Origin: WAPX01 sp964622075
GTDB taxonomy: Archaea > Halobacteriota > Archaeoglobi > Archaeoglobales > Archaeoglobaceae
Direction of reading: 5' to 3'
NCBI GenBank assembly: GCA_964622075.1
Contig: CAZUMR010000074.1
Coordinates: 1-17,848, forward strand
DNA: 17,848 nt
Position 1 is the first letter of the stretch, and each line of letters begins with the position of its first letter. Below are positions 7,320 through 13,014 of the stretch, one piece after another. The notes below the pieces were generated by a model that saw nothing but the letters and a program-made list of their open reading frames with translations, did no database searches and was not told where the DNA came from. Position numbers and translations under genes: made by a program.

Positions 7320-7345
7320 TTAAAACACCCTGTTAAAACACCCTG
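7320..7345. repeat. 13-bp perfect tandem duplication in a promoter
   Basis: TTAAAACACCCTG occurs twice with no gap, directly upstream of the dehydratase start. Read on the minus strand, each copy ends in GTTTTAA, a TATA-like element, so the duplication doubles part of the promoter. Confidence 0.9.
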
Positions 7346-7356
7346 CTTTAAAACAG
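7320..7356 (-). promoter_or_regulatory. Promoter region of phosphomevalonate dehydratase large subunit
   Basis: On the minus strand TTTTAAAG (7353-7346) and two copies of GTTTTAA precede ATG 7318. The distal box would give a nearly leaderless transcript at 7318. The proximal one would favour the internal ATG 7294. The 71-base gap to the upstream gene allows independent transcription. Confidence 0.45.
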
Positions 7357-7389
7357 AAAAATAGAAAACAGCAGCAGTTTTCAGCAGTT

Positions 7390-8649
7390 TCAGCCAAAAA
7401 CCCTCTCGAAGTCCTCCCTTCTTTCAAGAGGTTTCGTGGCATCCAGACCAACCTTGGCGGTCAGGCCATCGCAGGAGGAAGGATCAAGAGAGCTGCCCCT
7501 CGCCCCGCTAACAATTACAAGATCTCTGTCTCCCTGAAACCTTGTTGCAATTGCGTATTCGACATCTTTCACGTCGAATATGTTTATGTCCTCATCAACA
7601 ACGACCACATGCTTTAGACTGTGATGAGCTGCAAATGCTGCCATTATTGCATTCTTAGCATCTCCTTCGCTGTGCTTTTCAATCTGAACAAAAGCATGGA
7701 AGTAGTGCATTCCTCCCTCGCTCATGACGACGTTTCTGACCTTGCAAACTTTGGAAACGCTCTGGTATATCACCGGCTCATATGGAATTCCCATCAAAAC
7801 CTGATGCTCGCTGCTTGCAGGGGTTATGGAGTAGTAAACGGGGTCATCGAGCGAGTAAATTTCATCGATCTCTATGACAGGCTGATCTCTGACAATGTCG
7901 TAAGTTCCCGTCAGATCAACGAATGGCCCTTCCTTTTCAAGCTCCGCCGTTATCCTGCCAAACATGACTATCTCTGCAGGAGGTACTTTCAACTTTTTAT
8001 CATAATCGTACGTGTAAAGTTCCAGTTTCTTCATGGAGTTGGCGTAGCAGAACTCCATTCCTTCCGGAACCCTTGTTGCCGAGGCAAACAGAACGAGGGG
8101 ATGAACTCCAATGGCAACTGCAATTCTTAACTCCCTACCCTCTCTAACCGCCTTTTCCCAGAGAAGGTACGTGTGCCTTGGTTTTACAAGCCTAACAGCA
8201 AGCCTGTTTCCAGAAATCAGCATCATCCTGTGAATGCATGCATTGCACCTCCCGTCAAAAGGTGCTATTACAACTCCCGCAGTTATGTACCTCCCGCCAT
8301 CCCTTGGATAGTACTTGAGAACTGGCAGATCCTCAACCCTGAGCTTCCTTTTCTTCATTCCCGGCTGAGGATGGTCAAGAACTTCCGGCTCAGAGTATTC
8401 AAGAGAGGACAGATAAGGAGCAAGCTTCTCCTTTTCCACTCCAAGGTAAGAGCACAGCATCTCTCTTGTCGCCACAAAGTTCTTCGCAACCCTCTTCCCC
8501 TCAACGTTCAGAATTACGGGCGTTTTTTCGTAACCTTCCTTCTTCAAAAACTCAACTACCTCATCGTGTTTAAGCTCTCTGTCAATTACCCTTACATCAA
8601 TCTCAGAGATAAGACCTGAAATGCTTTCCATGGAGGTAGTTGAACACAT
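7390..8649 (-). CDS. Anhydromevalonate phosphate decarboxylase (UbiD family)
   Basis: This 419-residue UbiD-family enzyme is expected to decarboxylate trans-anhydromevalonate 5-phosphate to isopentenyl phosphate with a prenylated FMN cofactor, just after the dehydratase encoded next door. Family features include CNACIHRMMLISGNRLAVRL (135-154, cofactor-binding region), EKEGPFVDLTGTY (238-250), DQPVIEIDEIY (255-265) and VVVDEDINIFD (349-359). UbiD paralogues act on other substrates, and the call rests on adjacency to the aconitase X gene plus overall resemblance. A flavin prenyltransferase (UbiX) is not present here. ATG 8649 sits about 22-25 bases from a TATA box, so the mRNA may be leaderless. 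ATG 8631 (residue 7) is an alternative. Confidence 0.85.
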   Translation of the reverse strand: MCSTTSMESISGLISEIDVRVIDRELKHDEVVEFLKKEGYEKTPVILNVEGKRVAKNFVATREMLCSYLGVEKEKLAPYLSSLEYSEPEVLDHPQPGMKKRKLRVEDLPVLKYYPRDGGRYITAGVVIAPFDGRCNACIHRMMLISGNRLAVRLVKPRHTYLLWEKAVREGRELRIAVAIGVHPLVLFASATRVPEGMEFCYANSMKKLELYTYDYDKKLKVPPAEIVMFGRITAELEKEGPFVDLTGTYDIVRDQPVIEIDEIYSLDDPVYYSITPASSEHQVLMGIPYEPVIYQSVSKVCKVRNVVMSEGGMHYFHAFVQIEKHSEGDAKNAIMAAFAAHHSLKHVVVVDEDINIFDVKDVEYAIATRFQGDRDLVIVSGARGSSLDPSSCDGLTAKVGLDATKPLERREDFERVFG

Positions 8650-8663
8650 GTTATGAAGGCTTT

Positions 8664-8680
8664 TCGGCTTTTAAGTTCCT
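8664..8680 (-). promoter_or_regulatory. TATA box of the decarboxylase gene, leaderless start
   Basis: AACTTAAAAGCC on the minus strand is centred near 8671, about 22-25 bases before ATG 8649. No ribosome binding site precedes the ATG, which fits a leaderless transcript. Confidence 0.55.
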
Positions 8681-8766
8681 GCTGTAAAACGTTTTGCTGT
8701 TTTCTATATTACCTTCTTACCTCCTGCTATACCAGCATTTTACGAATCTACAGTTTATCGGCTGTC

Positions 8767-8808
8767 GAATTCAGTATTCGGATTCAGCATTCTTTGGATT
8801 CAGCATTC
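8767..8808. repeat. Near-tandem 13-bp repeat, three copies
   Basis: GGATTCAGCATTC occurs exactly at 8780-8792 and 8796-8808, with a third diverged copy GAATTCAGTATTC at 8767-8779. The array lies in the 220-base gap between the regulator's stop and the decarboxylase start. The palindrome AAAACGTTTT (8686-8695) is in the same gap. I see no gene there. Confidence 0.8.
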
Positions 8809-8869
8809 CAGCAAAAACCAATCCAAGCATATCCACTCTGCAAACTGAAAAATCAATCAAAATCAGTAA

Positions 8870-9193
8870 TCACCTGTAGTAAATCACCTTTCTGCCAACC
8901 CTCTTCTTTTTCAGAAATCCAAGCCGGACGAGAGAGCTCAGGTAGTGGCTCTCTATTGGCCTGCTCCTTCCGGTTATTTTTGATACATCCTCAGCTGTTC
9001 CCTCCCCGATTCTTAGCATAGCCATAGCCGTGACTCTGAGGTTATCCGGTAATTCAAGCAGCTCAAATGGATCGGAGATCTCCTTCATTCCGTTCGTCTT
9101 CTGAATGCTGTTTTCAATTTTTTCGAGTCTTTCCTCAATCCTCAGAATTGCATCCCTTATACTCTTGAGTATTTCGAGCTCTTCCTCCTCCAT
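8870..9193 (-). CDS. Small winged-helix transcription regulator
   Basis: The 107-residue protein has an N-terminal coiled coil (about residues 5-33, heptad-like IRDAILRIEERLEKIENSI) followed by a winged helix-turn-helix. PDNLRVTAMAMLRIGEGTAEDVSKIT is the first part of this domain. The recognition helix is ESHYLSSLVRLGFL and the wing KKKRVGRKVIYYR forms the C-terminus. This matches generic archaeal ArsR/TrmB-like DNA-binding proteins. No ligand domain is present, so dimerisation through the coiled coil is the likely mode. ATG 9193 is followed by a run of Glu codons, and a GGTGA lies 11 bases upstream. It is divergent from the L1 operon and shares a 205-base promoter region with it, so a link to that operon or self-regulation is possible but unproven. 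Confidence 0.7.
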   Translation of the reverse strand: MEEEELEILKSIRDAILRIEERLEKIENSIQKTNGMKEISDPFELLELPDNLRVTAMAMLRIGEGTAEDVSKITGRSRPIESHYLSSLVRLGFLKKKRVGRKVIYYR

Positions 9194-9213
9194 CGATTTT
9201 ATTTCACCATCTC

Positions 9214-9230
9214 TACATAAATACTTTATC
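9214..9230 (-). promoter_or_regulatory. TATA-like box of the winged-helix regulator
   Basis: AAAGTATTTATG on the minus strand lies about 25-35 bases upstream of ATG 9193, the archaeal spacing for a short leader that includes the GGTGA site. Confidence 0.4.
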
Positions 9231-9295
9231 AGATATCTGCATACATTTGCATTCCGGCGTATGGTTCTGATTTTTGCTGCAGGATAAGGGACACC

Positions 9296-9312
9296 GTTAA
9301 CTTAAAATACTC
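9296..9312 (+). promoter_or_regulatory. Promoter of the L1-L10-L12 operon
   Basis: AACTTAAAATAC is the best TATA match upstream of the L1 gene and would place the transcript start near 9330. This leaves a leader of about 70 bases that contains the whole L1-binding hairpin. Confidence 0.5.
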
Positions 9313-9360
9313 AAAACACTACGGGCTGAAAGTTTTCACGAGAACAGTAAAGAAAGGCAG

Positions 9361-9393
9361 CCGTAGGAGGCGTAAGCCGCAGACTACGGAGGG
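9361..9393 (+). promoter_or_regulatory. L1-binding autoregulatory mRNA hairpin overlapping the ribosome binding site
   Basis: CCGTAG (9361-9366) pairs perfectly with CTACGG (9384-9389). Inside is an asymmetric loop (GA on the 5' side, GCAGA on the 3' side). Above it is a short GGC/GCC helix (9369-9371 with 9376-9378) closed by a GTAA tetraloop of the GNRA type. The arrangement stem-GAGGC-helix-GCCG(N)A(N)A-stem matches, as I recall it, the L1 site characterised in Methanococcus L1 mRNA and mimics the 23S rRNA site. The ribosome site GGAGGG (9388-9393) begins within the basal stem, so bound L1 would block initiation. In Methanococcus the site lies inside the coding region. Here it lies before the start codon. 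Confidence 0.82.
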
Positions 9394-9398
9394 ATAAA

Positions 9399-10043
9399 AT
9401 GCTGGTAGAAAAGGAAAAGTTTGTAGAGGCTATAAAAAAAGCCATAGAAGAAGCCAAACCAAGGAACTTCGTGGAAACAGTGGAGATGGCAGTAAACTTA
9501 AAGAACGTTGACATGAAAAAGCCAGAAAACAGAATAGATGCAGTAATAGCCCTTCCACATGGAATTGGAAAGCCAAGAAAGGTGGCCGTTTTTGCAAGGG
9601 GTGATACAGCTCTTAAAGCAAAGGAGGCTGGAGCTCTTGTGATTTCTCCTGAGGAGATAGATGAGCTTGCGAAAAACAAGAGAAAGGCAAAGAAGCTGGC
9701 CAAGGAGTACGACTTTTTCATTGCAGAAGCTCCTTTAATGCCCGAAATAGGTAAAAAACTCGGTCAGATACTCGGTCCAAGGGGTAAGATTCCGACACCA
9801 ATACCACCTGCATCGGATCCCACGCCACACATAGAAAGGCTGAGAAAATCTGTAAAGATAAGGACAAGGGACAGGGTAACTTTCCACGCCCCGATAGGAA
9901 ACAGGGAAATGGATCCGGAAAAGATAGCAGATAACGCCCTCGAGATACTGAAGGTCGTTGAAAACAAATACGAAAACCCGCAGCAAAACATCAAATCAAT
10001 ATACGTAAAGACGACCATGGGTCCTGCGGTAAGGGTTGTGTGA
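9399..10043 (+). CDS. rpl1: Large ribosomal subunit protein L1 (uL1)
   Basis: The 214-residue protein is a full-length archaeal L1. It binds 23S rRNA helices 76-78 to form the mobile stalk at the E site and represses its own operon by binding mRNA. Recognisable segments include NFVETVEMAVNLKNVDMKKPENR (domain I start), the GKPRKVAVFARGD region of domain II and LGQILGPRGKIPTPIPP in the mid-protein, with TMGPAVRV at the C-terminus. The start is ATG 9399, 5 bases after GGAGGG. It is the first gene of the stalk operon and is followed 10 bases later by L10. The usual archaeal neighbour L11 is not upstream. A divergent regulator gene is there instead. Confidence 0.97.
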   Translation: MLVEKEKFVEAIKKAIEEAKPRNFVETVEMAVNLKNVDMKKPENRIDAVIALPHGIGKPRKVAVFARGDTALKAKEAGALVISPEEIDELAKNKRKAKKLAKEYDFFIAEAPLMPEIGKKLGQILGPRGKIPTPIPPASDPTPHIERLRKSVKIRTRDRVTFHAPIGNREMDPEKIADNALEILKVVENKYENPQQNIKSIYVKTTMGPAVRVV

Positions 10044-10053
10044 GGTGAGAGAA

Positions 10054-11073
10054 ATGGCAGCAGTAAGGGGCAGTCCAAAGCCTTGGAAAGTTCAGGCAGT
10101 TGAAGAGATCAAGAGGATTTTCACAACCTATCCAGTTTTCGCTCTCACCACGTTTAGAGGAGTGCCCTCGGGACAGATGCAGAAGATAAGGAGAGATTTC
10201 AGAGACTTTGCAGTTATAAAGGTAACGAAGAATACGCTGATAGAGAAGGCCGTAAAAGCTCTTGGTGGGGATTACGAGAAAGTTCTTGACTTTCTTGGCG
10301 ATCAGGTCGCAATAGTTGCAACGAACATGAACCCGTTCAAGCTCTACAAGAAGCTTGAAGAGACAAAGGTTCCTTCCCCGCTAAAGCCGGGACAGGTTTC
10401 TCCAGTCGATGTGGTCGTGGAGAAAGGTCCCACATCCTTCCCTCCCGGCCCGGTTATAGGTGATCTGCAGGCTGGCGGAATTCCGGCGGCAATAGAAAAG
10501 GGCAAGATAGTGATAAAGGATACTGTCACAGTTGTGAAGGCTGGAGAAGTTGTCAGACCAGAAGTTGCAAGAGCTCTTGAACTGCTTGAGATTAAACCGA
10601 TCAGAATAGGGCTCGACGTCAGAATGATCTACGAGAACGGGATAATCTTCACGCCAGACATGCTTGCAATTGACGTGGAGAAGATTGCAGAAGACTTCGC
10701 CAACGCATACAGGAATGCTCTCAACCTTGCTGTGAATGCTGCCTATGTAACACCTGAAACGGCTGAGATACTCATAGCAAAGGCAGTCATGGATGCCAGA
10801 AATCTGGCAATAAATGCAACAATATTCGAGAAGGACGTGATTGCAGACATTCTGGCAAAGGCACACATGAACATGCTATCCCTTGCATCTCACCTGAGCG
10901 AGGATGCCCTCGACGAAGAGTTAAAGGAAATGCTGAGCTCAGTATCTGCAGAAACAGCAGTAGAGAGCACAGAGGAAGAAAAGAAGGAAGAGGAAGCCAA
11001 GGAGGAAGAGGAAGAAGAAGAGGAAGAGAAAGAGGAGGATGCGATAGAGGGGCTTGGTGCCCTGTTCGGTTAA
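10054..11073 (+). CDS. rpl10: Large ribosomal subunit protein L10 (uL10, P0)
   Basis: This 339-residue protein is the base of the archaeal ribosomal stalk. The N-terminal RNA-binding domain (about 1-110, with FRGVPSGQMQKIRRDFRD) contacts 23S rRNA. A middle insertion domain contains GPVIGDLQAGGIPAAIEKGKI. The helical spine (about 215-285) binds three L12 dimers. A Glu/Lys hinge then leads to the terminal AIEGLGALFG, shared with L12, which recruits translation GTPases. ATG 10054 is chosen because GAGGTGA lies 6 bases upstream. A TTG at 10036 would overlap L1 and adds six unlikely residues. The final 31 bases, including the stop and four bases beyond it, are identical to the end of the L12 gene. 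Confidence 0.96.
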   Translation: MAAVRGSPKPWKVQAVEEIKRIFTTYPVFALTTFRGVPSGQMQKIRRDFRDFAVIKVTKNTLIEKAVKALGGDYEKVLDFLGDQVAIVATNMNPFKLYKKLEETKVPSPLKPGQVSPVDVVVEKGPTSFPPGPVIGDLQAGGIPAAIEKGKIVIKDTVTVVKAGEVVRPEVARALELLEIKPIRIGLDVRMIYENGIIFTPDMLAIDVEKIAEDFANAYRNALNLAVNAAYVTPETAEILIAKAVMDARNLAINATIFEKDVIADILAKAHMNMLSLASHLSEDALDEELKEMLSSVSAETAVESTEEEKKEEEAKEEEEEEEEEKEEDAIEGLGALFG

Positions 11074-11080
11074 TTTACAT

Positions 11081-11109
11081 TCACCTCTTTAAAAATTTAA
11101 AAAAGGTGA
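11081..11109 (+). promoter_or_regulatory. Hairpin or internal promoter before the L12 gene
   Basis: TCACCT (11081-11086) can pair with AGGTGA (11104-11109), with TTT/AAA pairs extending the stem after one bulged C. This would mask the first half of the L12 ribosome site while leaving GGAGG free. The same AT-rich stretch (CTTTAAAAATTTAAAA) also looks like a TATA box about 25 bases before a start near 11117. Either reading could tune L12 output, which must exceed that of L10. The sequence alone does not choose between them. Confidence 0.4.
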
Positions 11110-11124
11110 GGAGGTCGAACTGGT

Positions 11125-11451
11125 ATGGAGTACGTGTATGCTGCACTTCTGCTGCATGCTGCTGGTAAGGAAATAAATGAGGAGAACCTGAAGGCTGTAC
11201 TTGAGGCTGCTGGAGTTGAGGTAAACGAGGCAAGAGTTAAAGCTCTTGTAGCAGCACTGGAGGACGTCGATATTGACGAGGCAATCTCAAAGGCCGCAAT
11301 AGTTCCGGCCGCAGCTCCAGCTGCTGCAGCTCCAGCAGCAACGGCTGAGGCTGGCGGAGCAGAGGCAGCAGAAGAGGCTAAGGAAGAGGAAGAAGAAGAG
11401 GAAGAGAAAGAGGAAGAGGCAATCGAGGGGCTTGGTGCCCTGTTCGGTTAA
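11125..11451 (+). CDS. rpl12: Large ribosomal subunit protein P1 (L12p)
   Basis: This 108-residue acidic stalk protein dimerises through its N-terminal helices (MEYVYAALLLHAAGKEINEENLKAVLEAAG and following). These also bind the L10 spine. An Ala/Pro-rich hinge (VPAAAPAAAAPAATAEAGG, about 61-79), an acidic run and the conserved C-terminal AIEGLGALFG follow, the last binding elongation factors. ATG 11125 is preceded by a strong GGTGAGGAGGT. The 51-base gap from L10 is much larger than the L1-L10 gap and contains a hairpin or promoter-like element. A T-rich terminator follows. Confidence 0.96.
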   Translation: MEYVYAALLLHAAGKEINEENLKAVLEAAGVEVNEARVKALVAALEDVDIDEAISKAAIVPAAAPAAAAPAATAEAGGAEAAEEAKEEEEEEEEKEEEAIEGLGALFG

Positions 11452-11500
11452 TTTAATTTTTTATTTTTGTTTTTTGCTGTTTTTGCTGTATTTGCTGTAA
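11452..11500 (+). terminator. T-rich terminator of the stalk operon
   Basis: Just after the L12 stop, long T runs (ATTTTTTATTTTTGTTTTTTGCTG and three TTTGCTGT units) provide a typical archaeal oligo-T terminator. The rest of the 198-base gap to aroA holds a duplicated GCCAATGCTAT and the aroA promoter. Confidence 0.65.
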
Positions 11501-11540
11501 ATTGTCTTGTGTTTTTCTGTTTTGAAGTTGTTCCAAGCCG

Positions 11541-11565
11541 GCCAATGCTATCCAGCCAATGCTAT
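11541..11565. repeat. 11-bp direct repeat at 14-base period
   Basis: GCCAATGCTAT occurs at 11541-11551 and again at 11555-11565, separated by three bases, in the gap upstream of aroA. No known binding site is recognised. Confidence 0.8.
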
Positions 11566-11616
11566 TAATCCTAATCTACATTCTGCATGCACTCCAAATA
11601 GCATACCGGTAACCGC

Positions 11617-11630
11617 AAACGTAAAAAGCA
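11617..11630 (+). promoter_or_regulatory. TATA-like box of aroA
   Basis: AACGTAAAAAGC lies 22-28 bases before ATG 11650, which lacks a good ribosome site, so a leaderless or very short-leader transcript is likely. Confidence 0.4.
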
Positions 11631-11649
11631 AGGTTTGATATCAAGTAGC

Positions 11650-12909
11650 ATGGAAGTTGTGGTGAAAAAAAGCGAGGTTGAAGGTAAGGCAATTCCACCA
11701 CCTTCAAAAAGTTACACTCACAGAGCGTTTTTTGCAGCATCACTTTCAAAAAGGGCAAAAGTTGAGAATCCCCTTTATGCGGGAGATACACTTTCAACTC
11801 TCAAAGCCTGCGAGTTCCTTGGAAGTAAAATCTCAAAAAGTGAGGAATACGTTGAATTTGAAGGAGTCGATGAAATTAACTGCAGGGGCTACATCAACGT
11901 TGAAAATTCTGGAACAACACTCAGGATTCTGCTCGGTCTTCTTGCCCAGTCTCCAGAAAAGAGCACTGCAGATGGAGATGAATCCCTGAGGAAAAGGCCG
12001 AACAAAAGCCTCGCGGAGGCGCTGATTAAGCTTGGTGCAGACGTTAAAAGCGACAGTCCAGACTATTCAGCACCCGTATCAGTCAGGGGAAGGATAAAAA
12101 GTGGAGAAGTCGAGATGAGAGCTGAGAGTTCCCAGTTTGTAACCTCTCTCCTCCACACACTCCCACTCTGCGATGGAGATTCAGAGCTCAGGGTTGTTGA
12201 GGTTAAATCGAGACCATACATAGACATAACACTCCACGTCCTCGAATCAGCCGGAATAAAAGTTGAGGTGGAAGAAAACAAATACATCATCCCCGGTGGA
12301 CAGAGATACAACCTGAGAAACTTCAAAGTTCCCTCAGACTTTTCCTCTGCAAGCTACCTGATTGCAGCAGGGTTGATAGCTGGAAAGGTCATTGTGGAGG
12401 GAATGCACGATTCAATGCAGGGGGACAGGAAGATAGTTGAAATAGCAAGAGAAATGGGCGGAAAAGTAGAGTGGGACAGAGAGAGGGGCATAATAGTTGC
12501 AGAAAAGTCAGAACTTGAAGGTGTGGAAATCGACGCATCAGATGTTCCCGATCTCGTCCCCACTCTGGCTGTGCTTTCGGCAGTGGCAGAGGGAAAAACT
12601 GTGATAAAAAACGCTGAACACCTGAGAATAAAGGAAATAGACAGGATAAAGGGGTGCTGTGAAAACCTGAGATCGCTTGGAGTCAGAGTTGAGGAAAGAA
12701 AGGATGGATTTGTAGTTTATGGAGGAAACAGGGAAATTTCCGGGACTGTAGATTCGTTTGGAGACCACAGGATGGCTCTTGCATTTTCACTGCTTGGACT
12801 CGTCAGCGAGAAGGGTGTGAGAGTCAAAAACGCAGAAGTTGTTTCCGTGTCTTTTCCGGGATACTTCGATTCTTTGAAGGGTCTTGGTGTCAGACTGGAG
12901 ATCCATTAG
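11650..12909 (+). CDS. aroA: 3-phosphoshikimate 1-carboxyvinyltransferase (EPSP synthase)
   Basis: AroA joins shikimate 3-phosphate and PEP to give EPSP, the sixth step of the shikimate pathway to aromatic amino acids. The 419-residue length is normal. Key segments include PPPSKSYTHRAF (16-27; Lys20, Ser21, Arg25), NSGTTLRIL (86-94), RPNKSL (116-121, where RPM is more usual), SSQFVTSLL (160-168), DVPDLVPTLAVL (298-309, containing the catalytic Asp), HLRIKEIDR (324-332) and DHRMALAFS (372-380). ATG 11650 is preferred to an in-frame TTG at 11635, since homology begins right after it and a TATA box is correctly spaced. The gene appears monocistronic or co-transcribed with thi4, which starts 105 bases later. 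No other shikimate gene is nearby. Confidence 0.95.
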   Translation: MEVVVKKSEVEGKAIPPPSKSYTHRAFFAASLSKRAKVENPLYAGDTLSTLKACEFLGSKISKSEEYVEFEGVDEINCRGYINVENSGTTLRILLGLLAQSPEKSTADGDESLRKRPNKSLAEALIKLGADVKSDSPDYSAPVSVRGRIKSGEVEMRAESSQFVTSLLHTLPLCDGDSELRVVEVKSRPYIDITLHVLESAGIKVEVEENKYIIPGGQRYNLRNFKVPSDFSSASYLIAAGLIAGKVIVEGMHDSMQGDRKIVEIAREMGGKVEWDRERGIIVAEKSELEGVEIDASDVPDLVPTLAVLSAVAEGKTVIKNAEHLRIKEIDRIKGCCENLRSLGVRVEERKDGFVVYGGNREISGTVDSFGDHRMALAFSLLGLVSEKGVRVKNAEVVSVSFPGYFDSLKGLGVRLEIH

Positions 12910-12922
12910 CACTTGAAAATTT

Positions 12923-12938
12923 AATACCAGAATACCAG
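12923..12938. repeat. 8-bp perfect tandem duplication
   Basis: AATACCAG occurs twice without a gap, followed by the related AAATACACAG, in the short gap between aroA and thi4. Confidence 0.75.
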
Positions 12939-12965
12939 AAATACACAGCCCGGACTTTTCCAAAA

Positions 12966-12980
12966 ATGTTTTTATCCTTT
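12966..12980 (+). promoter_or_regulatory. TATA-like element upstream of thi4
   Basis: TGTTTTTATCC lies about 40-48 bases before ATG 13015. With GGAGG at 13002-13006 (8-base spacer), this gives a short leader. No TPP-riboswitch core is recognisable in the 105-base gap. Confidence 0.35.
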
Positions 12981-13014
12981 TTTTCAACCTACGGGAAGTC
13001 AGGAGGCGAAGGCG

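Noticed and set aside
7320..8808. Insertion-sequence target-site duplications as the source of the intergenic repeats
   Set aside because: The copies are adjacent or only a few bases apart with no element or inverted termini between them, and the unit sizes vary from 8 to 15 bp.
12910..13014. Possible TPP riboswitch upstream of thi4
   Set aside because: The gap is only 105 bases and lacks the CTGAGA and other conserved core elements. A CTAC/GTAG pairing around the start is only four base pairs.
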